In this document: positions 43,278-54,746 of the stretch, piece by piece
Numbering within the stretch: the stretch's first letter is position 1
Layout of the letters: each line of letters opens with the position of its first letter
Assembly: GCA_020740775.1 (NCBI GenBank)
Contig: JAHEWK010000022.1
Span: 558,001-622,000, forward strand
Reading direction: 5' to 3'
Length of the DNA stretch: 64,000 bases
Source of the DNA: Ilyonectria destructans
Lineage: Eukaryota > Ascomycota > Sordariomycetes > Hypocreales > Nectriaceae
Notes under the pieces: model-generated
Databases searched by the model: none
The model's input: the letters and a program-made list of their open reading frames with translations, nothing else
Told to the model about the DNA's origin: nothing
Position numbers and translations under genes: made by a program

Positions 43278-43640
43278 AATCTATCAGAGGTTTCGTAATA
43301 CAGGGTCACAATCCAACACAGACCTATAATAGGGGCTCCGCTCTAACGTACTAAACGGCTGACCGCCACACTTCCCTTTGTAGAAAAATAAGGCTCTGTC
43401 AATCTCTCTAACGTCCTCCGTACATGTATAACGAGTGCCACAGACAAACGAACGCCACACTCGATTCTCCACCTTAAATCGTGAATTTCGAAAATCATAA
43501 CTTTATCAAATCAGGACTAAAATAAACAAAACTTCAAAGTTAGACTTAGTATTATTGTTAGAAGATGACCCTGTATTACGAAACCTCTGATAGATCGATA
43601 TCCTGACCTTAGTCAGAAGGGGGGCCTGATAACCCCTCTT
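43240..43640. repeat. Outer inverted repeat pair around repeat copy R3
   Basis: The sequence 43240-43307 (CTGACTAAGGTCAGGATATC then CTATCAGAGGTTTCGTAATACAG) recurs inverted at 43564-43630, enclosing copy R3 of the dispersed repeat (43308-43411, minus orientation, with GGCTGACCGCCACACTTCCC). After 43640 the third arm diverges. Confidence 0.75.
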
Positions 43641-44199
43641 CTGGCCGGTCCGGATGACCGGCACAAGCAATCATCAACATCATCATCACTGCTTTAAACA
43701 CTATCCATTTGATCAAATTGACCGTAACGGATCCAACAGCTATTAATACAGTCCCCACAAACTGGATAAATCCATACACGCTTTAAGCGAGTCAATAGCA
43801 AGACGGCGGCCGAGGTGGGACAACGTTCAGGATAACAATGACTCGATACATCCATCATCACATGATAATGTCTGACTTAGGTGTTGAAATGGAACATTTA
43901 CTAATACTTATTAGAAAAAATAATGCAATACCTACACTCAGCTTGACTCCCGCTTAGGCTCGCTAGGTTTGTTTTGTTGACAGAGTCTTCACAGGTGTTT
44001 GAGCCGCAGTCAAGTGTCTTTTTTCGGCGTATTCAGGCTCATTAAAGACGCCAGCTTAGACACTAGAGGACAAGGTCATCAACTGAGGATCCAAATTGTT
44101 GAGATCCTTTTTTTGACGGATCAATGGCTATTCCGATCCATTAGTGGCTGTGATGTGGATGTCTTCTTGTCAATAGCTTATGCTGATCTTGAGCTTTCT
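43641..44199. other. Intergenic, AT-leaning
   Basis: The first ~120 bp continue as a diverged foldback arm (CTTTAAACACTATCCATTTG resembles the inner arm). No gene otherwise seen. Confidence 0.35.
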
Positions 44200-44978
44200 T
44201 CACATGGTTCCTCTGAGAATGTGCTGCTTGACGTCTTTGACTCGTTTGAGTTCAAATTTCAAGCAGCCACCATATTTCTTGCAATACTTTCTATGGTATG
44301 GACAGGCTTGCAGAGATGTCTTAGCTTGGTTATTCTCTTTAGCGGCTGCCGTCTGCTTCAAAGATGTTGACTTGCTAGGATTTGTTTTACTCCTCTGTCG
44401 CGAGAGCGGACAATAGGATGTGCATCCTGCCTCCCGCAAATGCGGCTCTTTCAAGTACGCCGCGGCGCGTTGGCCTCCAGCTTTGCCACCTACTGGGGGA
44501 AAAGCCAGCGGCTGCGAAATCACGGCAATGATTCGCCTGATGCGCATTGTTTCATCAATAATCAGAGCGTAGTGGTGAATTCTCAACCTCGCCAGCGCTA
44601 TAATCCACCCTTCAAAACTAGTTTGACTTGGCAAGCGTTAGGTTCTCGTTGCTTAGAGTCCCATGGGACATTCGTCTTACTCTCAAGGTGTGAGTTAGGC
44701 AACGGATCCAGGTCCTTGATAAGACCGGCACAGCGCCATGAGTGCAAGACCTGACAAATGGCGATAATCCCAGCATTGAGATGCGTACGCAACCCCGAGG
44801 CTGTCTTGCCAGGAGCTGATAGTAACCTCTCACCCTCGACGGACATTGGCTGGATCGCCAAGGAGCCCTCGGCCATGATATCTGCTTTGCTTGGAGATCC
44901 AGTTACTAATTGGGTCACAAAGGTTGCCGTCGCTGACCTTCCAATCCGACTACTAGGCTTGGTATTTGGTACTGACAT
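44200..44978 (-). pseudogene. C2H2-like zinc finger protein fragment, exon structure unresolved
   Basis: Two minus-strand frames, 44978-44598 and 44634-44200, overlap in different phases. The second encodes ACPYHRKYCKKYGGC followed by KRVKDVKQHILRG, which matches the fungal finger form ACPF...Y..C...R.KxHIYR. The first encodes a Ser/Ala-rich segment ending HLNAGIIAICQ, plausible as an upstream exon. I could not find a splice that joins them in phase, and the second frame stops at 44200 within the finger's end. Either introns are missed or the gene is broken. Confidence 0.4.
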
Positions 44979-45318
44979 TAGCTATGTACAATAGCAACTA
45001 GTGACCTATTGGCTGTAAGCCGCCTGGGCGTAACAAATTGTGTGTATGTACGTATTGCGAAGCCTATTTGACACACTCGCCTAAGCACCCTAGTCAAGCC
45101 AAAAGGTGTGATGACAATGTTCTATGACTAAATGGTGGCCATACTGTGCATAGGAGGGATAAGATATAAGAACTTCATCCTAGCCATCTAAGTTTAAACT
45201 AAGGTCACCTATAACAAGGCCTCCTCAAACCTGCTTAAAACTAGAGCACAGAGCTAGGTTTCAAAGCCCACCGTTCCATATTCAACTCAATTATCACTTC
45301 ATTACATCTTCATTTGCA

Positions 45319-45829
45319 ATGGGTAGCTTTATATCGCGCGAAGTTAGGTATGTTTTCTTCGTTTTTAAGATGCATCTGATATAAATAGTTTTAAAGGTCG
45401 ATAGACGTACGAAGACGAACAAGCCAGCAAAGTGAAACTTTCCACCCTGAAGGAATATCCACATATAGAAAATGCGCTATGTGTAGAGGACGTCGGTCTC
45501 AGAAGCAACACAAAGTGTCTAGTAGCATCCTAGATCAATTTATCTGTTCGAGACAGCAATGTATGGAGTTTAAAGATCTCCTGGCCGCCTCACTTCATAG
45601 CAGACCAGTTATTATCGAGAACCACCACCATTATCACAAGACAGAACCACAGTTAGCTACGCCAATTAGTCTTGCTGAGTTACCGGGTGAGAGCTTGACA
45701 GTTCATACAGAGCTGCCTACCTACAACGCGCACGTTGAATATCTGGCTGAGGTAGAGGACACACCTCCTGCTGTGGATACCTCTACTAAACCATTGATGG
45801 AATATATGAAGGGTTATGTACATCTATGA
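45319..45829 (+). CDS. Small protein, 153 aa, with possible N-myristoylation site
   Basis: ATG 45319, exon 1 45319-45347, intron 45348-45396 (49 nt, GTATGT...AAAG), exon 2 45397-45829; the splice gives a continuous 154-codon frame. The start MGSFISRE fits the myristoylation pattern (Gly2, Ser6). Residues ~32-60 have KCAMCRGRRSQKQH and CSRQQCMEF, a possible C-x2-C...C-x4-C metal site. The second half is Glu/Thr/Pro-rich, with HHHYHK in the middle. Family not identified with certainty; membrane attachment is inferred. Confidence 0.5.
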
Positions 45830-47362
45830 GGGGATTTCTTTCTTTTTGAATCTTTTCATTTATTGTTCGCTTACTGGTATCTATTCAGAGTTATCCGGCT
45901 TGATCCGTAGGTCAGGAAGGAAAGAAAGAAGTGTCCAAATTGTCTATGAAGAATTCCATGCCCACCAATTGATCAGACGTCTGGCTGATAGGGCTCTTAT
46001 ACCCCTATGCTAGGTCTTGGAGGGCCCGTGTCGGGACCGTAGTCCACTTCCGGCCACATGAGTAACTTATCCTCGTTTCGTCGAAGGGAGAGCAGTCTCG
46101 GCGCCACAATGATTGGGTAGACGACTCTCTACTAGGCTTTAGCTTATATTTTGACGGCTATAGAAGAAGAGGTTACCGGTGTGGTGTTGTTAGTAAAGTC
46201 CTGTTGTCTTGAGAAAGTGTGTAGGTGGCGTAGTGTTCACATTGCGCTGCTTCCAGGGGCGGACGTGTAGAACTTGTGAGTATGGAACGGCCCTGAGGTA
46301 ATGTTCATGTGACGGATCACGCATGCAAATCCGAGAAACATGCTGGTGTGTGAGCTACGGACGGGTATGCATTCCCAAGCGCAGAAAAAGAGAGTAAGGA
46401 GCCACGATGAGCTGAACTTGACTGTATTGACTTTGGAAGGTCACAAAACTGGGCAAAGTAGCCAACCAGGTCGTGATTACCCGAACCCCCCTTCAACGCG
46501 GCGACGCTATCTTATTTGGGTAGGTTTGTATCCCCAAGACTAGCATCAGCGGGCCCTAGATGGCCTTATCACGCTGCGTCAGTTGGTCAAATACACTCCC
46601 CTGCTGGCTTGTTGACTGTGTCACCCAGCCCAGAAGTCATTGTGACTGTATTGGAGCCTGGCGGCGCGTGATGGAAGGGACTTAATCAGGGCCCGGCTAC
46701 TGGTGCAGGGCAGGTTCGTCTTGATGTAAGGCTTTTATCTCCAGAGGGCTGAAAAGGCTTCACCTTATGCACCATCAAAAGCACTTGATGTTCGGCAGCA
46801 GAACAGCGCTCTCCTTCGAAGCACCTCGCCGTGTCTGGTCCGTTGGTGGCACGCAGGAGGATTGGGCATGTCAAGAGACAGTCCGTTCTCCCTTCTCTCC
46901 AGGTCACCCCCCGGCTCGTTCGGGTTAGGAAACCTCGTGTGGGTTGGCTGTAGGGGACGCGGGCAGTCTGCCCCCACCCAAGTGCACACACGTAGCAGAA
47001 TCGTCAAATGAGCGGCCACCCTTGGACAATGTTGATAGCATTCCGATTGAGCATACAGCGTAAGTAGGGAGATCACGTCATTTTTTGTATCCAGAGATGA
47101 AGTAGGCTCAAGCCCCAGATACAGATATCACTCAAGTTACTTGAGTCACCATGCGGAAAGATCGCTGCCTATTTCAGGGCCATTCCCCCCCTCCTTGAGG
47201 ACAGCCTTCCAATTTCCCCTCAAGTGCTCCGAATAGCAGCTAAGTTGAAACAGGTCCATTAGTCTATTACCTTCACCGTCCTCGACAGCCTACTCTTGCT
47301 TTTGGGGTATTAAGGCAAGATTCACCAAGCGCTTACGAGAAAACACTGAAAGACTTTTGCGA
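45830..47362. other. Intergenic, no gene supported
   Basis: Short frames only. The region upstream of 47363 should hold the promoter of the Asp f 4-like gene. Confidence 0.35.
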
Positions 47363-48139
47363 ATGAAGCTCGTTGACATCTTCCATACGTTTGGCAGCCA
47401 CCTCGGTGTCATCGCGCATTGCGCAACGCGCGACCACGAAGGACCTGATCGGTCTTCTAGAGAGTTTGCCATACCTATGCTCAGCCCGCGGAACTTCGCC
47501 AGGGAAGCTTCTCCTCAGTTCTGCAAAGGGGAATCTTATGAGAAACGAGCCACAGCCAGCGACATCTCATACAAGGGCAACATCGGTATTGACGGCAACT
47601 ACGGGTGCAATCTCATGTTAGTTCAGAATCACCTCGCGACTCTGTACGATTACACAGTCACCTTTACCAATGGTGCCGGGTTAGCCCAGAGATGTGTTTG
47701 CTGGTTGAAAATTGGTCCACATGAAGGAATCAACGGGTTCTTCCAGGGAAACCAAGTCCTCGAATTCAGCCTCCCTGGTCATAGCAGACAGGTTCTTGCC
47801 ATTGACACAGACTCACAAGGTGGCTGCGCCTGTGGCAACCCAAGGGTCCCAGTCACTGCGTATGGACAGTTTGCGTCTACATGGTTGGAGTTTGACATAG
47901 CTAACGCTGCTAATGGCGGTTGGTCTGGAGCCGATGCGTCTTGCTTGGTGTCTGCTTTCTACGGTCTCGATATCCCAGGCCTCCAAGTCTGCAGTTATGA
48001 TGTGTGCTCTACCGTCAATCCCGGCGGCACTGGCACTAATGCCTACATTGGTGGCATGGAGAACGAGGATGGAATTGGCCTTAACATACCACCGGGGCAA
48101 GTCCAATTGGTTGTAACTGTTGGGTATGGTGGTGGTTAA
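47363..48139 (+). CDS. Asp f 4-like secreted protein
   Basis: ATG 47363 to stop 48139; 258 aa, single exon. From residue ~68 the sequence follows the Asp f 4 allergen family pattern: YKGNIGIDGNYGCNLMLV, YDYTVTFTNG, CVCWLKIGPHEGINGFF, VLEFSLPGHSRQVLAIDTDS, then TAYGQFASTWLEFDIA, WSGADASCLVS and DIPGLQVCSYDVCS. Eight or more cysteines suggest extracellular disulphides. The first 21 residues (MKLVDIFHTFGSHLGVIAHC) resemble a signal peptide, but two His residues weaken the hydrophobic core, so secretion may be impaired or the start may differ. The biochemical role of the family is unknown. Confidence 0.75.
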   Translation: MKLVDIFHTFGSHLGVIAHCATRDHEGPDRSSREFAIPMLSPRNFAREASPQFCKGESYEKRATASDISYKGNIGIDGNYGCNLMLVQNHLATLYDYTVTFTNGAGLAQRCVCWLKIGPHEGINGFFQGNQVLEFSLPGHSRQVLAIDTDSQGGCACGNPRVPVTAYGQFASTWLEFDIANAANGGWSGADASCLVSAFYGLDIPGLQVCSYDVCSTVNPGGTGTNAYIGGMENEDGIGLNIPPGQVQLVVTVGYGGG

Positions 48140-48789
48140 CACTGACACTATGGAGTTTAACTTTGACGGGCACAATGACGTTCATTGTAGACTCTGGCCT
48201 TCTTGGTTCTTATTATTTAAAATAGTAGTAACTAATTCTAGGACGTACAAGGGAGCCATGCTCACATTGTCCGAAAGCCTTCCTAAGAAGCATTTGCAAG
48301 TAAAATGAGGACTGGTAGAGAATTACAAACAACTGAGAAGTTGAAAAGGTAACGTATCATCAGAAGCAAAAGAAAAAAAAAATTTAAAAAAAAAAGGCGT
48401 GTTTGGGAGGTAGTAAAATGGAGGTAAATCCTTTAGCTGCTAGTTCAGTGAAAGCCAGCTTCATCACTATGACAAAAGAGAGATGGGCAGGGCTTCCCGT
48501 ACGTTTTCCGCTATCGCTCACTCGTAGTCATTTCGCAGCGCGCAAAGCATGCGCTCACAGTCCTAGCTGCAACCACCGCCCAGTAGCAACACCCCATAGA
48601 CACATCTCAAAAATTGTGTCATAGGGGCCCATTCAGCTCCAGGGCCATAGAGTATATTAGCTTGATGTATGCCAGGATGTGACATTCCAATGCCACCACC
48701 CTAGCCTAGTCTAGTTGCGTCTCTTCTCTCTTCAAGCCGCCAAAGTGACAAAGAGTGAGCAAACTGTCTTCACTACTTGTGCCACTCCT
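48140..48789. other. Intergenic, transition to AT-rich isochore
   Basis: No gene. Purine tracts (AAGAAAAAAAAAATT) occur near 48369-48394. GC content falls sharply at about 48.8 kb. Confidence 0.5.
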
Positions 48790-49959
48790 AACTTCTTTGG
48801 ATTCTATATAATCTAATAGCTTTGATTTAAGTTTAATTTTTCTAAATTTTAATTATATAATATTTTACTATTAATTTTAATATACTTGAAATTTTAAAGA
48901 GATTCTGCTAGACTGTAATTTATATAGTCTATATCTATCTAGTTAATAAGTTAATTATATAGATAACTTAAGAAAACTCTATACTATTTTATAAGAAGAC
49001 TATTATTAAAATTGCTATTATTATTATTATTATTATTATTTAGTATACGCTATTTTACCTATATCTAGGTCTATAGAACCTCTACTATATAATTCAGAAA
49101 GGAAAAGCCTTTTAACTACAGCTGTAGTTATAAGATGAAAACCCCTTGGGGGTCTCTGCGTTGGAGTCCCGGCGGCCAGGCTCGGTCTCCAAAAATTGCT
49201 ATTCATTATTATACTAATATAATTTTTATAAAGAAATATATATTATTATTCAAAATAAAATAAAAATAATTTTAGTAGAAAAAATAGCTAGCTGCTAGTT
49301 TTTATAGCAGTAAAGAAACATATTTTAATTATATTTATCAAAACTATTAAAAAAGAGTATATTTATAGTTAACTATAAAGTTATTTATAACTATATTGGC
49401 TTTTTATAAAAAATACTATATTAAATATTCTAAGATATTAATTTTAAAGATTTAAATGTAGTAATTTAAAAAAAAATTATCTAAAGCTATAGTATAAAAT
49501 TCTAAAAGTTATTTATATTAATATTAAACTGAATATCTTAAGAATAGAAAACTTAAGAACTTTAAAGCAAAAAAAAAAAGTTTCGTTTTAATTTTACTTA
49601 ATATTATTTTAACAGCAGAAAGAGATATAACTAATACCCAACTTAATAACCTTACTTTATAGAAAATATAAAGAAAAATATTATATAGATATCTTATAAG
49701 GTCAGCCTAAAGCTGTATCAGACTATATATATATAGTCTGATAGATTTATATTTTAGCCCTCTTAATAGAGAAGTATCTTATTAGATAATTTATTAAGCT
49801 TACTATAGGAAGAGGTAGTAGTAAGATATTAATTAGATTTATAGTAAGGCTTTAATCTAATAAGGTTAAAGATAGAGATTAGATAAGATTTATAAATACT
49901 GTAAAAGAAATATTATAAAATATCTTTTAAATTAAAAAGTAATAAAATATTAAAAGTTA

Positions 49960-51905
49960 TTTTCTAATATTAAGAGGCTAATTTCTCTTTTTATCATTAT
50001 TGAATTTTTTTGATTTTTTATTATAATTATAATAATTATTTATTAAATCTTATAAGATTATATTAATATAAACTAAAAACATCTTAATTACTTTTTATAT
50101 TAATACAATATTAAACTTATTTATAATGTTAAGAATATAAAAAAAAGGATTAATTATTTTTTATTTTCTTAAAACTATAGAACTTTTAGTCTATTAAGAT
50201 TCTTTTTAAATGGAATTTATTTTTTAAGTATTTAATAGAAGATTATATTAACTATTTTTAATTATATTTTTGAATAATATCAATAGATTTAATATATAGA
50301 GAACTTAGCTTATTTATATTAGAATAGGTTATTTTATTAATATTAATTGAAAATTTTAAAATTAAATAGTTAATCTAAAAGTAGTAGAATTTTTATTTTT
50401 TTTAATTTAATAAGTTTTTTTATTATATAGAGATAATATAAATAATAGCTAGTTAGAGTACTAGCTAGAAAGTAAATTTAAATAAAAACAAGCTATTATA
50501 ATAAAAAAGAGAATTATAAAGTTAAATTTTTAGAATTTTAATAAGATTTCTTTTTAAATTAAAAAGATTAATAGTAGCTTTAAAATCTTCTTAATATATT
50601 TAAAAAGAAAAGTTTAAATAATTATTTTTTAACTTGATAATAAAGACTTTCTATTGGCTATAGATATAATTAATATAATTACACTAATAGTATTTTATTT
50701 TATTTAAATAATAAAAATCTCACTAAAAGAATATGTTATAGTTAATATTAATAGATAGATAATTCTAATATGTATTATGTCTAGCTTTAATAATATACAA
50801 CAAGTTTAATAGTAGCTATATTATTTTAATTATTATTATTTTAACTATAGTAATAATTTTACTAATTTTACTATTAAGATTTAATTTAGCTATAATTTTA
50901 ATTTTATTAAAAAGCTTAAAATACTAACTTAATTTATTATATTTTTCTAAATAATTAGAACGTTAAATTATATTTGTTATCTACTTTTAAAAAATAGTCT
51001 TTCTACTTATAAATATTATAATTTTATTTAATATTATTATATATTTAATATTATTTCCTTCTATTTTTCTTTTTATATGTGTTATCTTTTTTACCTTTTT
51101 AATATTAAAGTTTATTAATATCTTAAAAAGAAATAATATACTATTTTTATAGACTTTCTTATTACTAGCAGTATATAGATATTTTAATATAACTTTCTTA
51201 ATTCATAAAATTAGCTATATAGTATTATATTTAGGATATATTATATATATTGTAAATGTAAAAAATTTAATATATATTATTTAATCTTAAGTTAATTTTA
51301 CAATATCTATATTGAGTTACTAAGAATTTTAAAAAGCTACTATTTCTTAAGTTTTTATAATAAAATACTATTATATTCTTTTAAAAAGAAATCTTTATTT
51401 AATTTAAGATAAAATACATGTTTTAAGCAGCTTAATATAAACTGTTATTTTATATACATAATCTATTTTTAAAAAAATTATTAGTATAATATTATTATAT
51501 TAAAAAGCTTTTAAGTTTTAAAAAGAATAAATTATAAATATATCTATACAGCTTATATTCCCCTCTTTAAGTATAATGTTAAGCTTATTAATAAACTATA
51601 AGTAATGTCTTATCTTAAATTTATATTGATATTTAATCAGCATAGTTTTCTTCTGTATTAGAAGTGCCTATTTTAAAAAGAATCTTAATAAATTAAAAAA
51701 TCTATAGTTTTAAAGAAATTAAAAACAGACTAATTTTTTTTATTCTTAATATTATATTAATATAAAAATAATCAAAATACGTTAAGTTTATATTAATATA
51801 GTTTTATAAGATTTAATAGATAATTATAGTAATTATAATAAAAATGAAAGAAATTAAATAATTATAAAAAAGAAGTTCTCTTAATAAAAAAACTTAATAT
51901 TTAAA
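49960..51905. repeat. Inverted arms (~250 bp) of a RIP-degraded element
   Basis: The segment 49960-50215 (containing TTATTAAATCTTATAAG and further TATTAATATA motifs) recurs inverted at about 51655-51905, enclosing ~1.4 kb without coding capacity. A direct copy of the left arm and its interior continues at about 60020-60500. This pattern suggests a large terminal-inverted-repeat element or two facing repeat copies, all heavily mutated. Confidence 0.5.
51535..51640 (+). repeat. AT-rich dispersed repeat with copies at 53690-53795 (inverted) and 58785-58885
   Basis: All three copies share a pattern like TATCTATAYAGCTTWTATTYC, then TTTAAGTATAATRTTAARYTTATTAATAAAYTATA. Differences between copies are almost all transitions, as expected for RIP. 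Confidence 0.6.
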
Positions 51906-52164
51906 TTTACTATATTTTTATTATATATATTATAGCTACTAAAGTCTAAGTTTAAGTTTTTACGCTGCTTTTTTTCTATCTATTGGAATTCTATTTAACT
52001 TTTTCACTCTATGGCTATTTTAATTTTTATATCTAAAGAGAAGTTATAAATCCCACAACTTAACCTCTAGAATACCTTAAAATCCCCAATATCTATATTA
52101 ACCTAAGTTATTTAAATTTACACTCTCTAGCACTCTAGCTAGCTAGCTATTATCTATACTATCT

Positions 52165-53170
52165 CTATGCTAGAGGCCGAGGACGAAGTGGCAGGGGCGC
52201 GTGCGGGGGTCGAGGCGGTACCGACGCGAGCACGAGTCTGGGAACCAGCGCCGAAACCGATTGCCCGAAGACCACTGGAACAAGCAGCAGAAAGGGAGGC
52301 CTTGGCAGCAATGGTCTCCTAGGCGGGGTCAGCACGAGCTCGAGACGATGGCCAGTTGACATACAGCAGAAGTGGGGTTGGCCTCGTGAGCCGCCTCGGC
52401 AGCCTGGCGCAGGGCAACAACTGGACGGACGGCGGCGCGTTGCTCGGGGTCGAGGATCTATCGAGGTTAACACGTGAGGAGGTCGAGGCGAGGATCTAAA
52501 AGACATACCCAGAGGCAAGGAGCCTTCGAGTGACGGCACTAGAGACACTTGGACGAAGAACTTTCTGGGAGAAGTCAGAAACCGAGGCGAACCCGGGACG
52601 ATATCGACTTACCGGGGTCTAGACCACAAACATGGTCGATAACCCCATGGGCGAGACGCGACAAACACTTCTGGCAAGGCACGGGACTGCATCGGTTAGA
52701 CATCGCCGCGAGCCCGAGGCGATAGACCACTTGTGCTTCATTGAGGATCGAAGCGTCGTACTCCGGGGGAGGGACGCCGCTGTGAGAGTTGGGGCGAGAA
52801 GAGACAGCGCTTCGCCCTACCCTAGAGCAAGGTCACATGACATAGTGTCCATAGCTCCATTCGTCGAGTGCAATCTCCGTACTCGACAAGTGAACGCTTT
52901 ACAATACAGCGGACCCTACCTTCAGATCTTCGTGCAGCACCCTGGTGAAGCCAACCCTTACAGCCGCGAGCACGCTTGCGGGGAGTGCCACTTCCTGACG
53001 ACATCTAGACGTGGTCAGGCCGAAGCCAAGGAGGGATATAGAAGGGCTCGAGGCGACTCCGCCTCGAGATAGGATAGGCCTACGGTGAGAGTAGGCATGA
53101 GTCGGCTGAGGAGCCGATCTTGGTCTGAAGGCGCGTGAAGTTTTTCGGTGGAGGGAGGTTTTATCTGGCT
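52165..53170. other. GC-rich island in the AT-rich region, likely non-RIPed repeat segment
   Basis: About 1 kb of GC-rich DNA with recurrent CGAGGCG motifs and a hairpin (CTCGAGGCGACTCCGCCTCG, 53047-53069). Its right end (53068-53166) matches 54058-54154, which differs almost only by G-to-A and C-to-T. So the island looks like an unmutated copy of a repeat, perhaps an LTR or non-autonomous element. Open frames on both strands are short, repeat-like in composition and unsupported as genes. Confidence 0.6.
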
Positions 53171-53420
53171 AGAGATAGACGAAGTCGACTCGATATCGGC
53201 TAGACCTACACAGTTCCTACCCTAGATACTGTTGATATTCTAGATAATCAGTACTGGTTAAAGAGAGTAAGAATAAATAATAATAATTAAATTTTATAAA
53301 TTTATACCAATATAAAATTAAAATATTTTAATTACTTTATATTGATATAATATTAAAAATAAAATAAAATAAACTAAATACTTAATATATTTCTAATTTC
53401 TTTAAAACTATAGACCTTTC

Positions 53421-53660
53421 CAGGGTTGGTAAATTCGTTAGTAGTTAATCGTTAATCGTTAATTAACTACTAACTAATTAGTTTTAGTCAGTAATTTCTA
53501 TTAACGAATTAGTTTTAGTCTTAGTAACGAAATTATTTTGAGTAGTAACGAATAGTTAGTCATTTTCTAGCTTTCGTTTCGAAGACTAAAACTAATTCGT
53601 TAATAGTTAATTAGTTAGTAACTCTAGTAACGAATTCGTTACTAGAGAGTTATAGAATAG
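53421..53660. repeat. hAT-type terminal sequence, copy 1 (CAGGGTTGG end)
   Basis: Begins CAGGGTTGGTAAATTCGTTA and continues ~240 bp of TTCGTTA/TAACGAA motifs in both orientations, ending near CTAGTAACGAATTCGTTACT. A direct copy begins at 60954. Subterminal motif clusters of this type fit the end of a hAT element. Confidence 0.7.
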
Positions 53661-54746
53661 AATTATACTAATTAAATATTAATATAAATTTAAAATAAGA
53701 AGTTACTTATAGTTTATTAATAAGCTTAATATTATACTTAGAAAGAAAAATAAAAGCTATATAAATATATCTATAAAGAGTTCTACTATTAGATAATATC
53801 TAGTTAAGATTAGACTGCAGCTAGGTTAATATATAAGTAAAAAAGAAAAAGTTAAGATTTATTTTTAAATTAAGATTTATTTTTAAATTTTTTTAAAAAA
53901 TGAAAACAAATAATAATTATATATCCTGGTAACTATAAGTTAAAACTAAAAGTCTAATACTCAATCGCTAGGTATAATTTATAATAAAGTTAAACTAGAA
54001 AGCTTAAAAATAGAAAGAGAGATAGAAAGAAAAACAAACCAAAATAAGTCTATCTTAAGATAGAATAGACCTACAGTAAGAGTAGGTATAAGTCAGCTGA
54101 GGAGCTGATTTTGGTCTGAAGGTATATAATAGTTTTAGTTAAGGGAGGTTTTTGTGACGATCGGTCTTCTACATTAGGCTCGTGAGTCTAGGGTAGGGGA
54201 TGATCCTGGTGGGTTTATGTTTACAATGGATCAGGCGGGTCAAGACTTAAACAAGCTTGTCACGTCTGGTAATGGTAGAGTCAAAGGTACTCAATGTAAC
54301 CAAGTTGTATTGATAGCTGAGGAGCCGCCCATACTAGATGTGCACTTCTCAGTTGACTATATACTAGGGGGATCATACGGATCACTGGTGATCCTTTCCC
54401 TGGAGTCAGGGTTGGTATTCGTAACTAATTCGTTAAAATGGATATATAAAATAGATATATAAAAATAACTAAATCTATAATTTAAAATTACTAAGTAAAT
54501 TTTTTATATAACTTAGAATTTAATATAATATAGAAAAAAAATCCTATATCGGATAATTAATATTCCGATATATATAAATAGTATATATATTTTTAAAGTA
54601 ACCGATTTCAAAGCAATTAATTTCAAAGCAATTAATTTCACAGCAATTGATTTCAAAGCAATATATTTTCTTATATGTAATATTCTGATATCCCATCTAT
54701 TTAATATTATAACTATCAATTCAATCAACCTATTATTCTATTCAAA

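Noticed and set aside
44598..44978. A clean two-exon C2H2 gene across 44200-44978
   Set aside because: No GT-AG pair joins the frames in phase, so it is reported only as an unresolved fragment.
46686..47076. Overlapping minus-strand frames of about 100 codons
   Set aside because: No motif, overlapping each other in different phases, no splice support.
49140..49195. Possible tRNA or other small RNA in the GC-rich relic
   Set aside because: No cloverleaf, anticodon arm or T-loop consensus could be drawn; more likely a repeat relic.
52165..53072. Two open frames (127 and 146 codons) in the GC island
   Set aside because: Pro/Arg/Leu low-complexity composition with no motif; they arise from GC-rich repeat sequence.
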